Of a stretch of 64,000 nucleotides of DNA, positions 27,701 to 36,700 are shown in pieces (position 1 is the stretch's first letter; the number at the start of each line of letters is the position of its first letter). The translations under genes and the position numbers were made by a program. This DNA comes from VRUE01 sp963837695 (GTDB lineage Bacteria > Actinomycetota > Thermoleophilia > Solirubrobacterales > 70-9). The notes below the pieces were generated by a model that saw nothing but the letters and a program-made list of their open reading frames with translations, was not told the DNA's origin and searched no databases. The stretch covers positions 119,532 to 183,531 of the forward strand of contig CAWINZ010000001.1 of assembly GCA_963837695.1 (NCBI GenBank), in the 5' to 3' direction.

Positions 27701-30700
27701 TGCGTGGAAGCGTGGCCGAGCACCACGGCGACCTCGCTTCTGACCAAATCGAGAACTTGGTTCTCGCGCTCTGCGCCGGACAGCGTCGCGAGCTCTGCGG
27801 CAAACGAGCCGGCGGCCGCGCGCCGTACCGGCACCCGTACGAGATTGCTGAAGAGTGGCGGTAGGGTGCCTGCTGTGGCAAGCGCCCTGAGGCCGGCGGT
27901 GTCGAGTCGCGCCGCGAGCACACCGGCCCGATCGACGGCCAGGGCTTCGTCGAAGAGCGCCAGGCCGTCCTCGTCCGCGAACGGCTTGATCCCGCCGCGC
28001 CCCATCCGCTCCACGTCGGTCTCGCGAACCCCTCCCTCGCCGCCGGCCTGATGCTCCCAGAGGCCCCATGCGATCGAGCTCGCCGACCGGCCGTCGACAC
28101 GGAGGCCTTGCGCAAGCGCGTCGAGGAATGCGTTCGCCGCCGCGTAGCTGCCATGGCCCGGAGAGGGAAGAGCGCCGATGACCGAGGAGAAGAGGACGAA
28201 GGCAGAGAGATCGCGGTCCACCGTCAGCTCGTGCAGATTCCAAGCGACCTCCACTTTCGGTGCGAAGACCAGATCGATCTGCTCGCCGCTCATCGACTCG
28301 ACCAAGCTGTCGTCAAGCAGGGTGGCGCAGTGGATCACCGCCCCCAGGGGGTGCGCAGTGTCGATCGTGTCGAGAGCGGCGCGCAGCGACTCGCGGTTGG
28401 CGAGGTCGCAGACGGCGACCTCGACCGCCGCGCCAGCGCTTTCGAGCTCCTCAATGAGCTGCCCGAGCGCGCGCTTCTCGGCGGCATCCCCCGCGAGAAG
28501 AAGTAGTCGTAGAGCCCCGTAGCGCTCGACGAGATGGCCGGCGACGAGCGCGCTGGCGGCGTCGGTCGCACCAGTAATCGCCACCGTCCGTTCAGGGTCG
28601 ATCCGAGCACTGTCCTCATCGAGGTCGATCCCCGCGAGCTTGCCGAGACGGGGAGCGAGGAGACTGCCGTCGCGCAGGGCAAGTTGGGACTCCTCGACCG
28701 CCAGCGCCAATGAGGCGTCGAGTGCCGCCTCAGAAGTCTCGCTCCCGTCGACGTCGATCAGGGCGAAGCGGCCGGGGTGCTCCGCCTGGGCCGAGCGCAC
28801 CAGCCCCCAGATCGCCGCCGCAGCGGGGTTGGGAGACTCGCCCGGCATGGCCGCCACGGCGCCGCGAGTGACCAGGGCGAGGCATCCGTCGGTCTTCGAC
28901 TCGTCAGTCAACCATTGCTGGACGGACTCCAGGGCATCACGGCTTGCCTTGCGCGCGGCATCGGCGACGGATAGGTCAGGGTCTGTCTGACAGCGGAGCA
29001 CCTCGACGTCGCTTGGAAGAACCTCCTCCTCCTCCTCCTCGCCGAGCGGGATCTCATGCCAGTCGACTGCAAGCAGACCCCCCCCGCTTCGTCGCTGCGT
29101 CGGCACCTGGGAGGCATCCAACCGGCGAAGGTTGAGCGAGCCGACAGAGGCGACAGGTGCTCCCTCTGCGTCAAAAAGCTGCAGCTCGAATGCGTCTTCT
29201 CCCAGGACAAGGCGGGCCCGCAGCTCAGTTGCGCCAAGCGCTGCAAGCCGGACCCCCCGCCAGGCAAAGGGGAGGTTGGGCGCCCGCTCGCCCTGCTCCA
29301 TCGTGGTCAGCATCGCAGCCAGGAGAGCGGCGTCGAGCAAGACCGGATGGATACCGAACCTGTCCGCCTCGTCGGCCATCTGCTCGGACAGCGAAGTCTG
29401 CGCATAGACCCGCTCGCCCTCTCGCCAAGCGGCCGTGAGACTGTCGAAGGCGGCGCCATGCTTGACCCCAAGCTCAGTGAGTTGGTCATAGAGATAGTCG
29501 ACATCGAGGGGCTCGGCTCCCGGGGGCGGCCAGTCGTCGAGACGCGACGGCGCAGCCGTGAGGCGCTCGGCGAGGAAGCCGCCCGCGTTCTGTATCCACT
29601 CGCCGTCGCCGTCCACCGACCGTGAATGGATCGAAAGCTCGCGCCGTCGGTCCTCGCCGGCCCTGGAGACGGCCACCTGGAGCGCGACCGCCCCGTCCTC
29701 GGCGAGAATGAGAGGCGCCAGCATGGTCAGCTCTTCGATCCCCTCAGCGTCGGCCTCAGCGGCTGCCTTAAGGGCAATCTCGAGAAGAACTGCGGCCGAC
29801 AACAGCACCGTGCCGCCGACGGCGTGGTCGGCCAGCCAGGGATGCGTGGCGAGGGAGATCCGCCCGGTCAGGGTGAGTCCCTCCCCGTCTGGGTCCTCGA
29901 TCGCGGCGGAGAGCAGTGGGTGGCCTGTGGCGTTTTGGCCGATCGCCGATGCATCGGCTGTGCCCTGGCTTGAGGCCAGCCAGTAGCGCTCGCGCTGGAA
30001 GGGGTAGGTGGGCAACGCGACGCGCTTTGGGCTCGTGCCTTTGAAGAAAGCCCCCCACTCGACCTCGATGCCCTGGGCGTGGGCCTCGGCGAGAGAGAGG
30101 GCAAAGCGGCGGGGACCGTCCTCCTCGCGCCGCAGGGTGCCGATCACGCTCGCCTCGGCGCCCTCACCCAGGGCCGCTTCGATCGTCTCGCCAACGGCGA
30201 GGGCGAAGACCGGGTGAGGACTGACCTCGATGAAGGGGGGACCACCCCGCTCGATCAGGTTGCGGGTGACCTCTTCGAAGCGGACCGTCTCGCGCAGGTT
30301 GCGGTACCAGTAGGAGGCGTCGAGCTCGGCGGTGTCCAGGAGGCCCCCGGTGACGGTGGAGTGGAAGGGGATCTCGCCGCTTTGAGGGGAGAGCGGAGCG
30401 AGGGTGTCGAGCACCTCCTCGCGCACCTCCTCCACGTGGGCTGAGTGGGAGGCGATTGAGGGGGAGATCTCGCGGGCACGGATCTCCTCTCGCTCACAGT
30501 GGGCGAGCATCGCTTCGATCGCCTCCTGTTCGCCGGAGAGGATGGTCGAAGAGGGACCGTTGTGGGCGGCGACCTCGATCCGCTGTCCCCAGGGCTCCAG
30601 CAGCGGCTCGAGCTCCTCAGGACCAAGGGCGACGGAGGCCATTCTCCCGGACAACTTGGAGATGATGCGACTGCGCAGCGCCACGAGCATCGCCGCGTCC

Positions 30701-33700
30701 TCGAGCGAGAGACCACCGGCGACGTGGGCGGCGACGATCTCCCCCTGGGAGTGGCCGACGACCGCGGCGGGATGGACACCGCAGGCACGCCAGAGCGCCG
30801 CCAGGGAGGCGATCACCGCGAAGAGGGCGGGTTGGACGACTTCGACTCGATCAAGCGAGGGCGCGCCCTCGCTTTGCCTGAGCACGTCGGTGACCGACCA
30901 CCCGACGTGGGGGACGAGCGCCTGCTCGCACTCGGCGAGCTTTGCCGCAAAGACGGGAGAGGCAGCGATCAGGTCGAGCGCCATCCCCTCCCACTGGGAG
31001 CCCTGGCCGGGGAAGATGAAGATCGGGCGCTGCTCGGTTCGGGCCCGGCCCCTGGCGATGCTCTGGCTCTCTTTGCCATCTGCCAGGGCCCCCAGGGAGG
31101 TGAGCAGCTCCTCTCTGTCTGCTCCCAATGCAACTGCCCTGTGCTCGAAGGTAGAGCGGGTGGTGGTGAGGGAGAAGGCGACGTCGGTGGGGTCGAGCCC
31201 GGGGTTGTCTTTGAGCTGGGCCGCGAGGCGCTCTGCCATCTCGGCCAGGGCGGGCTCGGTCTTGGCTGAGAGGGCCAGGGGGATCAGGGTGCCGAGGGGC
31301 TGCGCCGCCGGCGCCTCTCCCCCCTCCACCTCGCCGCTCTCACCGGGCAGCGGCTCAAGATCTGGCGCCTCCTCCAAGATCACGTGGGCGTTGGTGCCGC
31401 TGACGCCAAAGGAGGAGACGCCGGCCCGCCTCGGCGCTCCGTTTGGCTCCCAGGGGAGCTGCTCTGTGAGCAGCTCTATCTGCCCCGAGGCCCACTCGAC
31501 TTTGGAGGAGGGGGCATCGACGTGCAGGGTCTTTGGCAAGACCCTGCGCCGCATCGCTTCGACCATCTTGATCGTGCCCGCGACCCCTGCCGCTGCCTGG
31601 GTGTGGCCGATGTTTGACTTGATCGAGCCCAGGCGCAGGGGCTCCTCTCGGTCTTGGCCATAGGTGGCCAAGAGGGCTCCCGCCTCGATCGGGTCCCCCA
31701 GGGTGGTGCCGGTGCCGTGGCCCTCGACCACATCGACGTCTTTTGGCTCAAGGCGGGCGTTTGCCAGGGCCTGTCTGATCACCCGCTCCTGAGAGGGACC
31801 GTTGGGGGCGGTGAGGCCGTTTGAGGCGCCGTCTTGGTTTACCGCCGAGCCCTTGAGCAGGGCCAAGACCTCGTGGCCCGCTCGCCGCGCATCGGAGAGG
31901 CGCTCGAGGACCAAGATGCCGACTCCCTCTGAGAACCCGGTGCCGTCGGCTGCCTCGGCGTAGGGCTTGCAGCGCCCGTCGGGGGCGAGGCCGCGCTGGG
32001 CGCTGAACCCGACAAAGACATCCAGGGTGGTGAGGACGCTCACCCCACCGGCCAGGGCGAGGTTGCACTCGCCCCCTCTGAGCGCCTGGGATGCCAGGTG
32101 CATCGCGACCAGTGAGGAGGAGCAGGCGGTGTCGATCGAGATCGCCGGACCCTCGAGGCCGAGGGCGTATGCGACCCGGCCCGAGACGATGCTTTGTGTG
32201 CCGCCCGCTCCCGGCCCATAGTCTTGATACATCACCCCGGCGAAGACACCGGTTGGGCTCTCGCGCAGCAAGGCCGGGTCGATCCCGGCGCTCTCCAGAG
32301 CCTCCCAGCTCGATTCGAGCAAGAGGCGCTGCTGGGGGTCGGTGACAAGCGCCTCTCGGGGGCTGATCGAAAAGAAGTCCGCGTCGAAGTCGGCGACCTC
32401 GGCAAGGAAGCCCCCCTCATGCGCGTAGGAGGTGCCGGGATTGTCGGGGTCTGGGTCATAGAGGCGCTCGGTGTCCCAGCCGCGGTCTGCGGGGAACTCG
32501 GTGATGCCGTCGGCGCCCTCGCTGACTAGGCGCCAGAGCTCTGCAGGAGAAGAGGCGGCGCCCGGATAGCGGCAGGCCATGCCGACGATCGCGATCGGCT
32601 CCTCGCTGGCGGTTGCGCGCACGGCGACCGGCCTGGCGGGGCCGCTTGCGCTCGCCTCGGCCAAGAGGTGGGCGGCTAGAGCGGCGGCGTTGGGGTAGTC
32701 GAAGACGACGGTGGCGGCGAGGCGCAGGCCGGTGGCGACGCCGAGGCGATTACGCAGCTCGACCGCGGCGAGGGAGTCGAAGCCGAGTTCCTGGAAGGCG
32801 CGCAAAGGTTCGATCGAGTCACTTGAAGGATGTCCGAGGGTGGCGGCCACCTCTCGCCTGACCAGGTTGAGCACGTGGCCCTCGCGCTCTGCCTCGGGCA
32901 GGGCCGCAAGCTTCGCCACGAGCGAGCCGGAGGGCCCGCGCCGCCTGGGGGCTCGGACCAGACCCGAAAGCAGCGGCGGAAGGGCGCCGGCCGACGCAAG
33001 CGCCCTCAACCCTCCCGAGTTGAGGGCGAGTGCCACGCTGACCGGATTGGAGGCGCCTAACGCCGCATCGAAAAGGACCATCCCCTGCTCATCGGAGAGT
33101 GCCTCGACCGGGCCTCGGCCTATCCGTTCCATATCGACCCCGTCCAGCTGGGAGGTCATGTCGCTCTCGCGCTCCCACAAACCCCAAGCGATCGAGTTTG
33201 CGGCAAGGCCCTCTGCGCGGCGCTTTTGCGCCAGGGCATCGAGGAAGACGTTGGCGGCGGCGTAGTTGCCCTGGCCGGGGCCGCCGAGGATGCCCGCCGC
33301 CGAGGAGTAGAGGACGAAGGCGCCCAGGTCTGACTCCCTGGTCAGCTCGTGCAGGTGCCAGGCGCCATCGATCTTGGGGGTGAAGACGCGGTCGATCTGT
33401 TCGGCGCCGAGGTTCTCGATGGTCGCGTCTGCGAGCGCCCCGGCGCAGTGGATCACCGTTCCGAGGGGGTGCTCGGCGGAGACCCGGAGGAGGATCTTCT
33501 CAAGCGCCTCTCGGTCGGCTACGTCACAGGCGACGACCTGCGCCATCGCACCCAGCGCTTCGAGATCCACCGCCAGATCCTCAGCCCCCTCGGCGTCGGG
33601 GCCCGAGCGACTCAGCAACAGCAGGTGGCGGGCACCGTGGCGCTCGGCAAGGTGGCGGGCGAGAAGCGAGCCCAGGCCACCGGTGGCGCCGGTGATCAAG

Positions 33701-36700
33701 ACGGTGCGCTCAGGGTCCAGCGAGAAGGGGACCTCGGCCTCGTCGAGTTCCAGTCGGGAGAGGCGTGGCGCCAGCAGGCGCCCCGCGCGCAGGACGAGTT
33801 CGGGCTCCTCCGCTCCGAACTCCAGCGCGGCGGGGAGCGCAGCCTCTGAGGCCCCAGAGCCGTCGGTGTCAATCAGGGCGAAACAACCCGGGTGCTCGGA
33901 GATGGCCGAGCGCAGCAGACCCCAGATCGCCGCCGAGGCAGGGTTGCCGGGCTCCTCCGCCCCCACCGCGAGCGCACACTGGGTGACGATTGCCAGCCGT
34001 GAGCCGGCTGCCTCAGAATCGTCGCCGAGGCGGCGTTGGACGTGGGCCAGGGCGGCTTTGACCGCCGCCCTGGCCGCCTCGGGACCCTCATCCCCAGGCT
34101 CGGCGCCGAGGCGGATGATCTCGGCCCCGGGGCCGTCGGCGACCGGCCGGTCACAATCTACCTCGCTCCACTCCAGCCCGAGCAGCCCCGCCGCCGGGGA
34201 GACGTGACGCTGCAACTGGGCTGGATCGACAGGGCGAGTGACGACCTCTCCGACGGTGCCGACCGGGGCGCCGGCCGCATCGGCCAACAGTAAGGAGAAC
34301 CCCCCTGCGGGACCGGAATCGAGCTGCGCCCGCAGCTCTTTGGGGCCTTCGGCATGCAGGGCCACCCCACTCCAGGAGAAGGGCAGCATGGTCTGCATAT
34401 CCCCGCCCCCGCCCGCCAGAGCGATCCCGTGCAAAGCGGCGTCGAGCAGCGCCGGGTGGATCGCAAAGCTCTGGGCCTGGGAGGCCTGCTCTTCGGGCAG
34501 GGAGGCCTCGACATAGATCTCATCCCCCGCCTTCCAGGCGGCGGTGAGACCTTGGAAGGCGGGCCCGTATCTGAGGCCCATCTCGGCAAGGACGTCATAG
34601 AGGTAGTCGAGCTCCAGGGGCTCTGCTCCGGTGGGGGGCCACTCGCCCAGGGGCTCGGGTGTGGGGGCGGGCTCCTCAGAGAGGGAGCCGCTCGCGTGTC
34701 GGGTCCACTGGGCGTCCTCTTCGTCTGGGCGGGAGTGGACCGCGATCTCGCGATTGCCCTGCTCATCTGGGCCTGAGACCGAGACCTGGATCGCCACAGC
34801 ACCCTGCTCGGGCAAGAGGAGGGGCGCTGCCAGGGTGAGCTCGGCGACCGTCTGGGCGCCGAGCTCCTCGGCTGCCTTCAGGGCCAACTCCAAAAAGGCG
34901 GTGCCGGGCAAAAGGACGTTCTCGCCGACCGCGTGGTCTGCCAACCAGGGATGGGTGGCGAGGGAGATCCGCCCGGTCAGGGTGAGTCCCTCCCCGTCTG
35001 GGTCCTCGATCGCGGCACTGAGCAGCGGGTGCTCGACCCCGCTTTGGCCGATCGCGCTCGCGTCTGTCGCTCCCTGGCCCGATGTGAGCCAGTAGCGCTT
35101 GCGCTGGAAGGGGTAGGTGGGCAGCGGTACCCGCTTGGCGCTCGTGCCTTTGAAGAAGGCCTGCCACTCGACCTCGATGCCCTGGGCGTGAGCCTCGGCG
35201 AGGGAGAGGGCAAAGCGACGGGGCTCGTCCTCTTCGCGTTTGAGGGTGAACAGCAGGGTCGCCTCGGTGGGGTCGGTGAGGACCTCCTCGAAGGTCTCCT
35301 CGACGCCGAAGGCGAGCACGGGATGGGGGCCGATCTCGATCAAGGCACGTCTGCCGGCCTCGAGTTGGGCGCGGATGACAGGCTCCAGGAGGACCGTCTT
35401 CCTGAGGTTTCTGTACCAGTACTCGGGACCGAGCTGCTCTCCTTCGATCTGCTCGGCGGTGACGGTGGAGATCAGGGGGATCTCGGTCGCCTTGGGACTG
35501 ATCGGGGCGAAGGCCTCTTCGAGCTCGTCTTTCAGCTCCTCGATCTGGGCCGAGTGGGCGGCGTAGTCGACGGCTATCGGCTTTGCCCTGACCCCTTCTG
35601 CCTCAAAGCCCCGCTCCAGTTCTGCCAAGGCCTCGGGGTCCCCCGAGAGCACCAGGGAGGCGGGGCCGTTGATCGCGGCGAGCGATACGCGCTCGCCGTA
35701 GGGCTCTGTGTGAGAGGGAAGCTCCTCTGCCCTCAAGGAGACCGAGAGCATCCCTCCCTTGCCGGCGATCTTCGCCATCGCCTGAGCGCGCTTGGCGATG
35801 ATCAGGGCCGCATCCTCGAGCGTCAGGGCACCGGCTATGTGGGCGGCGGCAATCTCTCCCTGGGAGTGCCCGATCAACGCCGCGGGCTCGACCCCGCATT
35901 CGCGCCACAGCCTGGTCAGGGAGACCATCACCGCAAAGAGCGCGGGCTGGACGATGTCGAGGCGGGTGAGCCACTCACCCTGCTCTTCTCTCAATACCTC
36001 CCGGAGAGACCAATCGACATGAGGGGCCAGCGCCTCTTCGCACTCGCTGATGTGGCGGTCAAAGGGCGCTGAGGCATCGAGCAGGCCGGTGGACATCCCG
36101 ACTGCCTGTGCTCCCTGGCCTGGGAAGAGGAAGATCGGGCGCTGTTCGGTTCGGGCCCGGCCCCTGGCGATGCTCTGGCTCTCTTTGCCATCTGCCAGGG
36201 CCCCCAGGGAGGTGAGCAGCTCCTCTCTGTCTGCTCCCAATGCAACTGCCCTGTGCTCGAAGGTAGAGCGGGTGGTGGTGAGGGAGAAGGCGACGTCGGT
36301 GGGGTCGAGCCCGGGGTTGTCTTTGAGCTGGGCCGCGAGGCGCTCTGCCATCTCGGCCAGGGCGGGCTCGGTCTTGGCTGAGAGGGCCAGGGGGATCAGG
36401 GTGCCGAGGGGCTGCGCCGCCGGCGCCTCTCCCCCCTCCACCTCGCCGCTCTCACCGGGCAGCGGCTCAAGATCTGGCGCCTCCTCCAAGATCACGTGGG
36501 CGTTGGTGCCGCTGACGCCAAAGGAGGAGACGCCGGCCCGCCTCGGCGCTCCGTTTGGCTCCCAGGGGAGCTGCTCTGTGAGCAGCTCTATCTGCCCCGA
36601 GGCCCACTCGACTTTGGAGGAGGGGGCATCGACGTGCAGGGTCTTTGGCAAGACCCTGCGCCGCATCGCTTCGACCATCTTGATCGTGCCCGCGACCCCT

